A stretch of 64,000 bases of DNA from Pseudoneurospora amorphoporcata (taxonomy: Eukaryota > Ascomycota > Sordariomycetes > Sordariales > Sordariaceae). The stretch spans positions 1-64,000 of the forward strand of contig MU859070.1 in assembly GCA_033297205.1 (NCBI GenBank). The letters are read 5' to 3'. Every line of letters starts with the position of its first letter. The stretch's first letter is position 1. Made by a program: the position numbers and the translations under genes. Positions 32,778-44,248 of this stretch are shown here, one piece after another. The notes beneath the pieces were generated by a model. The model did no database searches. It was not told where the DNA came from and saw nothing but the letters and a program-made list of their open reading frames with translations.

Positions 32778-35623
32778 ATGCCACCATCCGCGTACTCGGA
32801 CGATACGCTACGGTCTGGCCTCGATCGCTTGAGAGACCATAGCCCCAGCCAGCATCGAAGAAGCATGTCGCAAGAAACAGACTCCTCCGTATCCACGACG
32901 AGCATCGTCTTCGATCGCATACAAGAGCGTCTCGACACGAAAGAGTTTACACCTCGCGGTACCGATGGCGACGACGACGACTCGCTCAAGGACGAGCTAA
33001 ACAATGACGATCTCGAGACTGGGCCCTTCCTGGGCAATGCCGATTCGTCTTCCCGTTCAGACCAGCGCTCGCCCGGCGACGGCCAACGTATGGATCGCAG
33101 TTTGAGGAGATGGCTATTTATTGTCTCGGGAGTGTTGGTTGCCACTTGGGTCATAGGCCTCTTCGTCTTCGTCTCGTCCAAGGCCTACAAGCCATCCTCC
33201 TCCTTTGCGCATGACCCCCAAGCAACTGTCACGCACGGCACTGGAAAGAAGGTCACGCTAGACCAAGTCTTGAATAATGAATGGCGCGCAAATAGCCATT
33301 CCATCAGCTGGATTGCTGGTGCAAACGGAGAAGATGGCCTGCTTCTGGAGAAGGAGGGTGTCGGGAAAGACTACCTTGTGGTCGAAGACGTGCGAGCTCA
33401 GAACCCTTCCTCCGTCCAAGCCTCCACGAGCAAGACCCTGATCAAAGAGAAAATGTTTGAATTTGCCAACAAAACGTACTGGCCCTCTATCACGGTTCCC
33501 AGCCGGAACCTGAAGAAAGTCTTGCTTGCGACGGACGTTCAGAACAACTGGCGCCACTCATACTACGCCATCTACTGGATTTTTGACGTCGAAACCCAAA
33601 AAGTTGAGCCGCTGGTCCCCTACGATGTCGAGGCTCGGCTCCAGCTGGCGTCATGGAGCCCTACCAGTGATGCCATTGTCTACACACGGGATAACAACAT
33701 GTTCCTTCGCAAACTCGGCAGTGATAAGATTGTGCAGATCACCAGGGACGGCAGCGCCGACGTATTCAACGGTGTTCCCGACTGGGTCTACGAGGAAGAG
33801 GTGTTGGCTAGTGGTGTCGCTACCTGGTGGTCCGAGGACGGCCAATACGTCGCATTCCTGCGAACCAACGAGACGGGCGTCCCCGAGTATCCCATCCAGT
33901 ACTTCGTCTCAAGACCCAGTGGTGAAGAGCCCAAGCCGGGAGAGGAGAACTACCCCGAGGTCAGGCAGATCAAATACCCGAAGGCCGGTGCCCACAACCC
34001 CATTGTCGACCTCAAGTTCTATGATGTAAAACGTGGCGATGTCTTCTCAGTTGATATCTCAGGCCGTTTTGCCGACGACGATCGCCTTATCACCGAGGTC
34101 GTCTGGGCCGGGAAGCAGGTATTGATCAAGGAGACAAACAGAGTGAGTGATGTGATGCGCGTCGTGCTGGTTGATGTGGGATCCCGCACCGGAAAGGCAG
34201 TCAGGACTGTTGATGTCAACGCCATCGACGGTGGCTGGTTCGAGATATCCCACAAGACCAAGTTCATCCCGGCTGATCCCGCCAATGGACGGCCTGATGA
34301 CGGCTATGTCGACACCATTATTCACGACAATGGAGATCATTTGGCGTATTTCACGCCGTTGGACAACCCTGAGCCCATCATGCTCACCTCTGGGGACTAT
34401 GAGGTTGTCGATGCGCCATCTGCCGTTGACCTGCAAAGGAACCTGGTCTACTTTGTTTCTACGAAAGAATCCTCAATCCAGCGTCATCTCTATCAAGTCA
34501 AGTTGACCGGAGAAGATATGACACCAGTGACGGATACTTCCAAGGAGGGCTATTACGCCATCTCCTTCTCGACCGGTGCCGGATATGCCTTGGTATCCTA
34601 TCAGGGTCCAGACATTCCCTGGCAAAAAGTTATCAGCACCCCGAGCAACCCTGACAAGTATGAGCATGTCGTGGAGGAGAACAAAGATCTCGCCGAAGCC
34701 GCCAAAAAGCACGAACTTCCGATCAATATCTATGGCACTATCAACGTCGACGGCGTAGACCTCAACTACGTTGAGAGACGTCCGCCACACTTTGACAAGA
34801 ACAAGAAATACCCCGTGCTGTTCCAACAATACAGTGGTCCCGTCTCTCAGACTGTCAAGAAGACCTTCGCCGTCGACTTCCAGTCCTTTGTAGCTGCTGG
34901 CCTCGGTTATATCTGCGTCACAGTCGACGGGCGCGGAACAGGCTTCATCGGCCGCAAGAACCGCGTCATCATCCGTGGAAACCTCGGTCACTGGGAATCC
35001 CACGATCAGATCGCCGCCGCGAAGCACTGGGCCAAGAAGGACTACATCGACGAAGACCGCCTCGCCATCTGGGGATGGAGCTACGGCGGCTACATGACGC
35101 TCAAGACCCTTGAGCAAGACGCGGGACAGACCTTCAAGTACGGCATGGCCGTCGCCCCCGTCACCGACTGGCGCTTCTACGATAGCATCTACACGGAGCG
35201 ATACATGCGCACGCCGCAGACGAACCCCGAGGGTTACAATTCAGCCGCCGTCACTAACGTCACTGCCCTTTCGCAGAACGTGCGCTTCCTATTGATGCAT
35301 GGTGTGGCCGATGATAATGTCCATATGCAGAACTCGCTTACGCTTTTGGACGCGCTTGATCAGCGGAGCGTGGAGAACTATGATGTTCATGTTTTCCCGG
35401 ATAGCGACCATGGGATTTACTTCCATAATGCTAATCGGATTGTGTTTGATAGTAAGTATACCTACCATTGTGCTGTTATGGCTGAGCAGAACTGGAAAAT
35501 GCTAACTGAGGTACCTACACAGAACTGACGAACTGGCTCGTCAATGCCTTTAACGGCGAGTGGCTGAAGGTCGCCAATGCGCAGCCTAATGGCATGAAGA
35601 AGCGTGCTCTTCCTACTGCTTGA
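32778..35623 (+). CDS. dapB: Type IV dipeptidyl aminopeptidase B (DPP4-like, vacuolar)
   Basis: Serine peptidase of family S9B that removes X-Pro/X-Ala dipeptides; dapB proteins are type II membrane proteins of the vacuole. Two exons: 32778-35451 and 35523-35623, with a 71-nt intron; 924 residues. About 110 residues of acidic, Ser-rich cytosolic tail precede one transmembrane segment at about 112-133. Next comes an eight-bladed propeller region with several N-glycosylation sequons (NKTYW, NETG). The alpha/beta-hydrolase triad is visible: Ser768 in GWSYGG, Asp845 in HGVADDNVH and His878 in DSDHGIYF. The substrate-binding double Glu is in DWVYEEEVL. The start at 32778 (context CACCATGCC) was preferred over the in-frame ATG at 32718, because it gives a dapB-like N-terminus. 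The exon 2 tail reads KLTNWLVNAFNGEW. Confidence 0.95.
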
Positions 35624-35781
35624 TCATTGCAACCAATGTCTTGTTCAAAGTACAGAATTGCGGCTCCATGCTTCTGACGTTTGGATGGACAAAGGTGGCG
35701 TTTCGGCTTCGTTGGTTATAAGCAGGTGATCAGTTGTTCTTTGCATACAAATCCTAGGTATATGAGAAAAGGAAAGCATGG

Positions 35782-35800
35782 TATATATATATATATATAT
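35782..35800. repeat. (TA)n microsatellite
   Basis: About 9-10 TA units roughly 160 nt after the dapB stop codon, probably in or just beyond its 3' UTR. Confidence 0.9.
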
Positions 35801-36249
35801 GTATCTCCCTTCACAGTTCTGTACCCTTGTTCCTTGATCGGGTGTCTGTTATTTCCTCGTGTTCAAAGGGTATACATGCCGGGGTGTCATTCCGCCAGTT
35901 CGGTCCAACCCATCCGTTCCGCAAAAGATGGATGGCAAGTTGGTGATTGGGAATTTCCCCAGATTTCCCAAAGTACGGAAGGAAGTAGTATTTCCCCATA
36001 AACCCGATCCGGATATTCGGGACGTGATCCCCTTGTAGTATCGTCACATTGGCATCTCAACTCCAGGAACGCGATCCCGGGCGCGGTTGACGATGCCGTC
36101 CGCCTAAATCAACCGGGGAGTAATTTCCCGGGGTTCAATACGTAGTAGCAGAGGACTGTGAGATATATAATGAGACAGTTCCTCGCGCGTGATGAACACC
36201 CACATTTCGCTCCTGTTAAGTCGAAGTGCGTCTTCGGGATACCTTCAAA

Positions 36250-37394
36250 ATGCACACATCCGCTCTCTTCGGCTTCCTGGCCGCAGCAGCCACCGCCGTC
36301 CTCGCTGTTCCCCAACCCGACCACCGCCCCAATCCTCACAAAGCTGCAGTCAAATGCCCCCTAATCTTCGACGGCCGCATCAAGTCCCGCACCCCCGTAA
36401 CCGACTTCGACAGCGCCTCCACCTCCCTCTTCAACCCGGATAACGTTAAATCCTCGAATCTCAAATGGAGCCAGATTATTAAATTCCCCGAGGGAGAGAA
36501 GTGGAGTCGGTTCGATAATCGCAGGCATAAACCGCTGGAGGTGACGATTAGTGATGAGAGCGTTTTCAAGACTCAGTATGGGTTTCGCAGGGCTGGGTTG
36601 ATTTTTGCTGGGGAGTGAGTGGCCATGATCTTCTGGGATTGAGTCAGAAACGACAATGGTTGCTGACATGGGAGCAACAGTACGAACACCGGTAGTCCCG
36701 CCTCAAAAGGGGTGAAGACGCTTCATTTCAGTGTGAGGCAGGATTCAAAGAGACCATTGAATCTCACACACGAATACCTGGTAAGTCCTTCCATCCCTCC
36801 TTCCGATCTTCCTTCCTTTTCCTGCTGCCATATAACGTTCTTCTAGAGAGAGTTTGTGGTCAAAACTAACCAGTGTCCTGTTGTTGTGGGAAAAGAACAT
36901 CTGGCACGAAACCTCCGACTGGTCCGCCAACCAATTCAACTTCCAAACCGGCACCATAAACGGCCAGGAAGGCAAGCTGCCAAAGAACACGTTCAAGATC
37001 ATGAGCAGGGAGAACAAGCTGATCTGACAGACGCCTATCGAGAAGAAGGAGTGGCAGAACTTTGCTATTACGTTGGGTTTTAATAAGAAGTATGTCCTTC
37101 CCCCTTCCTCACTTTCTTCCCACTTGACTTCTTGAGGGTGAGAGTCTGACAGGACTGAAATACAGCACGCTACAAGTCTACTATTCCAAGGGCAACGAGC
37201 CTTTGCGCAACGTCACCAAAGCGGTGTCGAATAACAATGCGGGAGAGGGCCAGTATCAGTTCGGTATACTGAAGAAACCTACAGGCACTGATGATGTGGT
37301 GAATAAGGGATATCAGGAGAGTTGGATTGATGAAGGGCAGATCTATGGTGGAATTTTTATTGAGGATAGTGCCGGCGGGTCTATTTCTTTGTAG
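36250..37394 (+). pseudogene. Secreted GH131-like beta-glucanase gene with internal stop
   Basis: The translation resembles GH131 enzymes of Sordariales, which act on beta-1,3/1,4-glucans of plant walls. Four exons: 36250-36614, 36681-36780, 36896-37089 and 37166-37394 (introns 66, 115 and 76 nt); 295 codons. Signal peptide MHTSALFGFLAAAATAVLA. Family blocks: CPLIFDGRI, NLKWSQIIKFPEGEKWSRFD, PLEVTISDESVFKTQYGFRRAG, VKTLHFSVRQD, HEYLNIWHE, QVYYSKGNEPL, YQFGILKKPTGTDDVVNKG, and GQIYGGIFIEDSAGGSISL at the C-terminus. At codon 199 (37025-37027) there is TGA where the family has Trp (ENKLI-stop-QTPIEKKEW). The rest of the frame, splice sites and motifs are intact, so the lesion is recent, polymorphic, or a base-call error. 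If real, the product would lose its last third. Confidence 0.82.
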
Positions 37395-37702
37395 GTCTTG
37401 GGGGATTGGATGATACTGGAACCGAAGAGAGAATCATTTGAGAAGATATTGGTCCTGGAGCTCAAGATACATCTTTTGAGTCCTTCTACCTCTCTCACAA
37501 TGCACTGTTTACCGAAATTTGGGGGGGGGAGGGTGCCAAGTACTCTTTCCGCGGGCCCGGTCGATAGCAGGTACCTTTCAACAACTCTCGGCCCGTGGGG
37601 ACATTATATCCCGAGCAAGCAATTGCCTGGCTCTATTTCCTGCTCATTTTCCTATAAACCGACCACACAGAACCAATAACCCCATCGAACCACCACACCA
37701 GA

Positions 37703-38390
37703 TCACCCCGACTCAGAACTCCGATAAGCCGGCACCGAAAAGTTCTCCGGCCCTTCATACACCTGATGCCGAAAAATATCATCCCCCATCATCGGTATAC
37801 AGTCGGGCGTGACTTTGTACACGGCCGTGTCCGTCACTTTGTCGTTTATCCTCCGCACAATCAACAATGCTCCGCTCCCGTCCGGTTGCTCGGTCCATTT
37901 GAAGGAGACACCCCGTCCTGTTGTGTTGTTGTTGTTGTTGTTTTGGTTACTGTTGCTGTTCCTGTTACTTTGATTGTTGGTACTGTTTCCGTACCCGCTA
38001 CCGCTACCACCTGAACTTGGACCTGTTGGACAAAACGTCTGCGGGATGCTGGTCAACTGGTGGTTGATGGTAGTGCCCAATGCTTCGCAGTGGACGGGTG
38101 TGGCATCGTGGTAGAAGGTTACGTCGAATTTGTAGCTGGATAAAGGGTAGGTTGGAGTTTATGAGGTTAGTGGATTGCTGAAGCATATCATATGGAGAGA
38201 GAGGCTGAACTGAGAAGACTTACAAGTTTCGGTTACTGAGAACCATGGCTGATGCCTCAAAGTTGGTGACGTTGAAGGCCGGGACTTGGTTCAGATCATG
38301 GCCGTCGTCGAGAACGACAGGGGTGGGGCTTGCATGTGTGGTGACACTGGCGGCGCACAGGAGGAGGAGATACAGGAGTTGGATATGCAT
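37703..38390 (-). CDS. Small secreted protein, AA1-like (tentative)
   Basis: Two exons on the minus strand, 38224-38390 and 37703-38135, with an 88-nt intron; 199 residues. A clear signal peptide (MHIQLLYLLLLCAASVTTHA) is followed by a beta-rich domain: FNVTNFEASAM, YKFDVTFYHDATPVHC, SFKWTEQPDGSGALLIVRR and AVYKVTPDC. A Gly/Asn-rich linker in the middle (around residues 105-130) has a run of six Asn encoded by AAC repeats. The few cysteines and beta-strand pattern recall fungal AA1-like (Alt a 1-type) secreted proteins, but the match is weak. Several NxT/NxS glycosylation sequons are present. The upstream in-frame ATG at 38405 would add five residues (MSPGT). It is convergent with the GH131-like gene 308 bp away; a role at the plant or substrate interface is inference. 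Confidence 0.75.
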
Positions 38391-40651
38391 TGTTCCTGGA
38401 GACACCTTCGGTAGAGTGGTTCTTCGATAGCAGCCTTAGGAGGTCGTCTGTGAGAGTATCGAGCTGTTGTGAGGTTATACAGGTGGTAGGCAGAGGAGTG
38501 AAGTCGCTCAGAACGAATGTATCAGGTCGGCGATATGTTCATATTGTGAACAAGGAAAGAACTCTAGGCTTTCTTGGGGTTCGTCTGCTGATATAGTAGT
38601 CGACGTTCTCCATGATATTGGATGATGAGAAGCACAGGGACAGAGCCCTGTTACAAGCCGCATCACCTTGATGCCATTGATAGAACTTTCCAAGTGCAAC
38701 TCCGGACCAAACGGAGGAATGTACGAAGGTGAAAGACCGGTATTTTTGGGTCCTTCAAGAATATATTATTCAACCTCCATGTTACGCAAGACATGTTTGG
38801 GCAACAGAGTCTGACATTCCAGCTAACCCATCCACTTCCTTTTATAACATATTTCTGGATGCCGAGTCCCTGAAATAGCTGATACCGGTCGCCTTTCAGA
38901 CGTGACGGATCCCGCACCCGACACCAAACTCCGTCATGTCTTCATCTTTTTTCGCGTACGACGAGGCTCACGAAGCTGTCTCCTGCGCCTTGGTATAACC
39001 TCAACAACGGATGATCTGTCTTGGTTGGTGTTGTATATGTTCTACGCTGAAGTCCAGGCAACTAACGGGAACCTTGTGCATACCTATCTATCTAAGCACA
39101 GCAACAGAGGGGATATTTTCTCCGTGTTGCTCTTGGGTTGGACCACCCTTTACAGGAGAGAAGAGGCTCACGACATCAAGCCGGATTGCTGCGGCAGGCC
39201 GTCAAACGAGCAACGAGAGATAACCGAGTTCCAAACAATATAATCCCAGATTAGGTCGATCCCAACCGGGGAATTAGTTTGTAGACCACCCCTATGTTGT
39301 CTGTTATGTCGGCTTGTTTGATGCAGCCCAACGGCAGAGGTACACAACATGAGGAAGTCGCAATTAGCTCTGGTACATGGTAGATCGTTCGTTGGGCTTT
39401 CCTTTGACATACCTACAAGAGAACCTCGGAGTACGGTATAGTCTAGAACTGAGTTGCTTGTTGGATATTTATTGCACCTTCCATTCCGACTGAGGACGGG
39501 ACCGAATAGAAAGTGTAGACTTAGTCAACACACAGCACATGCAGCCGTTTACACCACACACGGCATGCAGCAAATCCAATACTGCCCGCAGTAGGTAGCC
39601 TTCAAAGCCCACGCCAACTCAGATCAACATCCAATGGACGGTCCATGGGTGCCTGGGCTTCGATGGCTTTCCCTCTGGCGGACTGAAACACCCAATCCTG
39701 TTGCCGTGGAAAGCGAGATAACCCTCTATCGGTTGTGCATAGCCGTTGCCCTTAAAAGCCTGATCGCTCCCTCATGCCATTGAGTTTGAACTCTTCTGAA
39801 TTCATCCCCTTCAACATCTACCTTCAAATCCACCCTCCGAGGACGTTGCTCGGAGTCAGGGGGTAGAAGACGGAATCCCGACAAGCCAACACCCGAAGAC
39901 ACCGGACGGTTCAGCCCCACTCGTCTGACCGGCGGAGGGCTCGGACACGGCCACTTCGGGCAGCTACCTCGCTCAGGTCAAGCCTCCAAACCAGCACAGG
40001 CCCAGGGGCTTTTCACAAGGAGCGCCGCGACACTGGGGGAGTCAGCTAGCGTCAACCCACCCCCTATTCTGGAACATCACCATTTTCGGTTCCTGACTTT
40101 CAAAACAACCGCCCGCGGTGATCCTGCTCGGTCCAAGATTGGATACCTACCCTCCCAACATTCATCTCTCTAAAACCTTCCCTGAACCTCCAGTTGCTTC
40201 CAGGAACTGACGGCTACCAGTCTCTTCTCCATATCAGAGAGTGAAGGCGTACGTACAAACCATCTTGTGGGAAACACCCTCCCCCTTTGTCCCCTCGTGT
40301 CCCCATTCCCATCACGGCATCGCCCCGCCATGCTCGCGTAACAGCAATAAAAAAAAAAGGACCTCTGCAGCCTGCCCCTTATCGTTACGTACATTCAGCA
40401 TTTGCACATGCTGGCCCAATGCCGTTCCCTTTTTTTTTAGTGGCTGAGCCCAGCAATGTTTTATTCTGATTCGCCCTGAAGTCTGTCTGACCTCCGTGTT
40501 CTTGCCAGATCTCATAATTCCAGCCCTCCCACCGCAACTTCAAACGCGTTTTCTATCCTCGAACCATTCTTGCCTCACGCAACACCAACTTTGGGACTCG
40601 AAACGCCGTGCGACTACCTACAACCTCACCTACTCCACGGACACAGTCACA
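38391..40651. other. Intergenic, no supported gene
   Basis: Contains the promoter of the small secreted protein gene on the left and that of the PRA1 gene on the right. Short frames at 38902-39243 and 39168-39410 carry no recognisable features. No RNA gene was found. Confidence 0.5.
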
Positions 40652-41182
40652 ATGTCGCGAATTTCGATCCCCATAGACGTCCTGACGTCTCGCCTCAACA
40701 TGGGCGAGCGTTTCCAGAACTTCCGTTCGGGCTCGATTGCTAACCGCTTCTCGAACCTGCGCCCTCTCTCCGAGTTCTTCGATTTCAAGCGCCTCTCCAA
40801 GCCCGAAAACTTTGCCGAGATGCAGTCCCGCGTCAACTACAACCTGGGCCACTTCTCCAGCAACTATGCCGTCGTGTTCGTGATGCTCTGCATCTACGCC
40901 TTGCTCACCAACCCTTGGCTGCTCTTTGACATCGTCTTCGTCGTTGCCGGCATGTGGTTCATCGGCAAGCTCGACGGTCGTGATCTCGAGCTTGGCCCGC
41001 ACCGCTTCACCACCTCGCAGCTGTACACGGGATTGTACATCGTTGCGATCCCGATTGGTCTTTTCTCTTCGCCCTTCCTCACTGTCATGTGGTTGATTGG
41101 CGCCAGCGGCTTGGTCATCATTGGCCATGCTTCGCTTATGGACAAGCCCATCGATGAGGCTTTTTCCGGGGAGGCGGTCTAA
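40652..41182 (+). CDS. PRA1 family protein (prenylated Rab acceptor, Yip3-like)
   Basis: Small ER/Golgi membrane protein that binds prenylated Rab GTPases and helps membrane delivery. One exon, 176 residues. The PRA1 core is clear: MQSRVNYNLGHFSSNYAVVF, then two hairpin-like hydrophobic pairs, VMLCIYALLTNPWLLFDIVF and VVAGMWFI, then QLYTGLYIVAIPIGLFSSPF and LTVMWLIGASGLVIIGHASL, ending MDKPIDEAFSGEAV. The start at 40652 (context TCACAATGTCG) fits the family length; the frame is open further upstream but reads as leader sequence. The next open frame (see 41422) overlaps its 3' end in another frame. Confidence 0.93.
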   Translation: MSRISIPIDVLTSRLNMGERFQNFRSGSIANRFSNLRPLSEFFDFKRLSKPENFAEMQSRVNYNLGHFSSNYAVVFVMLCIYALLTNPWLLFDIVFVVAGMWFIGKLDGRDLELGPHRFTTSQLYTGLYIVAIPIGLFSSPFLTVMWLIGASGLVIIGHASLMDKPIDEAFSGEAV

Positions 41183-41421
41183 ATGGTCGGCCGCGAGCTC
41201 CCAAATCTGCGCCCCAATGGGGAAGACCATCGAGGCGCGAGCGGGCGCGCAACGGGAGTGATGATGCTGAGGGTAGTTGGTGGAGTTCTGGGCGTGTGGT
41301 GGAGGAACTGGATAGCGATGACGGCGGCATTAATACGACACAAGGCGTTGGGTCAGGGTTGGTTTCAAAAGCTTCGGGTAATAGATTTGCTAGCGATCCC
41401 CTTCGGTTCACGGGTATCGAC

Positions 41422-42363
41422 ATGGGCAAGAAAGACGGTGGTGGCGCGAGGTCGCGGGGAAAGCCACATGTCTATGGGGAGGACACAACAGACGACGATT
41501 CGGAGGACTCGGCGAGCGATGAGGAGGACAGTCTCCACCTCGAGTCTGCCCTGGCACGAATTCGCCGGGCTCAGGCAAAGGGCAAGGCCGACGTCAAGCT
41601 GACAAAGGACGAACTGGCAGCTTTCGAACGGTATCAACGACGCCAGAACGGCGAAGAGCGGAAGAAAAAGGAAAAGCGGATCGCGGTGCCGTTAGGTTCT
41701 CTTGCCCAGATCGAGGCCCCTCGGAGCTCCTCACGCGGGGAACCTTCGCGGACCCCGCGGGAACAGTCACCAGTTCCTCCGGCACGTCTTCCCAGCGGCG
41801 GGTCAACAGCTACAGCTGAGAGGGAGCAAAGCTCCTCGCCTTTCAATTATTCGTACGTCAAAGATCAACCCGGTCCCATCCGGCGTTCTCGCGATTCTCC
41901 TTCCTACGGCGACATATCTCCCGGAGCCTCGGGCATTTCTCCCCACCACGATGTTTCGCGGCAAGCTTCTTCAAGCGGAAGCGGAGTACCTGATCCCTTC
42001 CAGTACTTGCATCCCGGTGGTGGTACCACTCGCCCCACGTACACAGGCGACTACAGGAGCCGGACAACAACATCAAACAGACATCGGACTACTAGCGACG
42101 ACTACTCGGCGGGCGAGGAGGACAGGCACAGGCATTCATCAAGGATTGGCAGCAGCAGTTCCGCCGGGAGGAGCACCAGCCATTATGACCGATCGGAGCG
42201 TGCGAGAGAACGACGGGTCGCTGAGGAGCAAGCCTATGACGTCTCTTCTTCATCGAGGAGGACGTCTGGTGGGGACCCGCCCTCAATCGTCAAGCGGAAG
42301 GAGATGTTGGCTGGTGGTTCTTCGAAGTCGTCATCTTCTTCCAAGCGAAGAAGTCGTGGTTGA
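41422..42363 (+). CDS. Uncharacterised basic Ser/Arg-rich protein, 5' end uncertain
   Basis: From the first in-frame ATG (41422) the protein has 313 residues. The same frame is open back to 41158, inside the PRA1 gene, and reads protein-like from about 41245 (EGSWWSSGRVVEELDSDDGG, ASDPLRFTGID), so the true start is probably upstream, through an unseen intron or a non-AUG codon. Conserved-looking elements: acidic TTDDDSEDSASDEEDSLHLE, then LARIRRAQAKGKADVKLTKD with ELAAFERYQRR, and KKKEKRIAVPLGSLAQIE. A Ser/Pro/Arg-rich tail with FQYLHP and a lysine/arginine C-terminus (KRRSRG) follows. I know similar uncharacterised fungal proteins with an RxRRAQxKG...LTxxE block but no function. Nuclear localisation is plausible from the basic clusters. 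Confidence 0.7.
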   Translation: MGKKDGGGARSRGKPHVYGEDTTDDDSEDSASDEEDSLHLESALARIRRAQAKGKADVKLTKDELAAFERYQRRQNGEERKKKEKRIAVPLGSLAQIEAPRSSSRGEPSRTPREQSPVPPARLPSGGSTATAEREQSSSPFNYSYVKDQPGPIRRSRDSPSYGDISPGASGISPHHDVSRQASSSGSGVPDPFQYLHPGGGTTRPTYTGDYRSRTTTSNRHRTTSDDYSAGEEDRHRHSSRIGSSSSAGRSTSHYDRSERARERRVAEEQAYDVSSSSRRTSGGDPPSIVKRKEMLAGGSSKSSSSSKRRSRG

Positions 42364-42816
42364 AAATGGCTAGATGTCTACTTGGGATCTTAAGTTATGG
42401 ATGGATATGGTTTGCACTCGGACGTGGGCAAAACAAAAGAAACAGGAGACCGGCTGGCTAGATGTCTTGTGTGTGTGTTTTTGTTGTGTCGATATAGTAG
42501 TTTGTGGTTCTTAATATTTATTCTCCTATTCACGCTCTCGGTCCACCGCTTGGCAATCTTGTGATGCTGATTTCGATCAAACCCACCTTGGAGTGTGATG
42601 CAGAACGTAATTGTTGCTCCACAACTTGTTCAAGACTACCCAGGGCGACCAACTACCAAAGAACAAGAAAGTGAAAAGAGAGACATCCGCCATGTCTCGT
42701 ACCTCGTGTACCACATACCCGAAAAGAAGAAAACTGGATTCGCCCGGCCCGTAAAACGCCAAAAACACCCAAACACTCAATCAGAAACATGCCCACCCTT
42801 GTCAGTTCAGTCACTC

Positions 42817-44248
42817 CTAATCGGACAACATCTTCAACACACTCCTCAACCCTTCCTGCCAGTTCAAACCCCCTCCAGGGCCATCAAACACCCTATCCCT
42901 CTCCATCGTCCTCTTCTCCCACACCGAGTCCCCTCCCCTCCCTCTCTCCACCTTTGTAGTGTTAAACCCCCTCGCCATAGCACTCCCCATCATTGCCGCC
43001 GCCCCAGCACCCGCTGCTTTCCCACTACCACCACCAGAAGAACCACCAACAATCCCACCAAGCCCAATCCCATCCCTCGCCAACCTCGCCACCTCCCCGA
43101 CGGCACCAAGAGAGTCGCCAGCAGAGTATTTGGCCGCCAACGCTAGCAATCTATCAACAATCTTCGGTAGCCTGATGCCCAGCTTAGCCAGTAAGCCCGT
43201 CAAAGCGCCGCCGGTGATGAGCGGCATGATGGCTAGCATGAAGACTTTCATCGGGTGGCGCTGGGCGTAGTAGGCCAGGTCGCGGAGGAGGCGCTTGAGC
43301 TTTTTGAGCAGTTTTTTGATGAGGCGCGGGCGGGGGGAGCGTTTGTAGAAGGACGAGGAGGAGGATGAGGAGCGGCCTGTGCGATGTGCTGTTAGTATGG
43401 AGAGGGGGTTAAAAAGAGGAAGGCGGGGTGGGGGGGGAGGGAAGAGGGAAGAGGTAAAACATACGGAACTTGGCAAAGAAGGAACTCCGCCTTCCCGAAG
43501 ACGAAGATTTGAAGAACGATGGTCGTTTGGGAGGCTTTTCCGGTCTGCCGCTGTCACGGTGGCTGCTGCGCGGGGTGCCACCGCCGAAAGTGTCGAGAAG
43601 TCGGCTGCTGTTATGTCGACTGAGAGAGAAGTAGTCGCGCGGAGCCTGTCCGTCGTTTTCCCCGCCGTACATGCCATGCCCGCCGCCACGGGACTTGGGA
43701 GTCTTGGGCGGAGATGAGCGTCGCGGGCTCGGGTTGTCAGAGTCGGAGTCGGTTCCGTAGCCCATGCCGTCGAGGTCGTCGTCGTCGCCGAGGAGAAGGG
43801 AGGCTAGGAAGTTGACTAGGCCTCCTGTTCCTCCCTGTCCTGCTCTCGCTTCCCCTTCGGGTCCTCCTCTCGGTACTACTGCCCTTTCTTCACCTCTATA
43901 ACTCTCCTGCCTCTCCGCTCTATAACTCTCCTGCCTCCGTCTGCGCCCACTGCTGTCACTGGCATCCGGAGCAGAATAAAGAGCCCTTGATGGCGGTGGT
44001 GATTGCTCTCGCTCCCGCTCCCGTTCGCGGTCCCTGATCTCTCGTTCTTTTTGGCGTTCTACTTCTCGCTCTCGTTCCCTGGATTCCCGCTCCCGTTCCG
44101 AGTCTCGCCTTTTAAGCTCCCAGTCTCGGTCCTTGGTTTCGCTTTGTTCCTTGATCTTTCGGGACGATGAAGACCGGTGCGAGGGCTTTGGCCTTTTCGA
44201 CTTTGATGAACGGCTGGAGAACATGGAACCTTCGCCGAAGAGACCCAT
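42817..44248 (-). CDS. Uncharacterised charged protein with C-terminal hydrophobic segment
   Basis: Two exons on the minus strand, 43465-44248 and 42817-43376, with an 88-nt intron; 447 residues. No named family recognised. The N-terminus MGLFGEGSMFSSRSSKSK leads into a strongly charged helix of Arg/Glu repeats (residues about 40-85: RERESREREREVERQ and so on). Next is Ser/Arg/Gly-rich sequence with NFLASLLLGDDDDLDG and a proline-directed basic block (PEKPPKRPSFFKSSSS). Exon 2 gives LIKKLLKKLKRLLRDLAYYA, a basic amphipathic helix, then a hydrophobic stretch VFMLAIMPLITGGALTGLLA with KLGIRLP. A Gly/Ala-rich linker and a conserved-looking end (GLNWQEGLRSVLKMLSD) follow. The pattern suggests a peripheral or single-pass membrane protein; this is inference. 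Confidence 0.72.
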
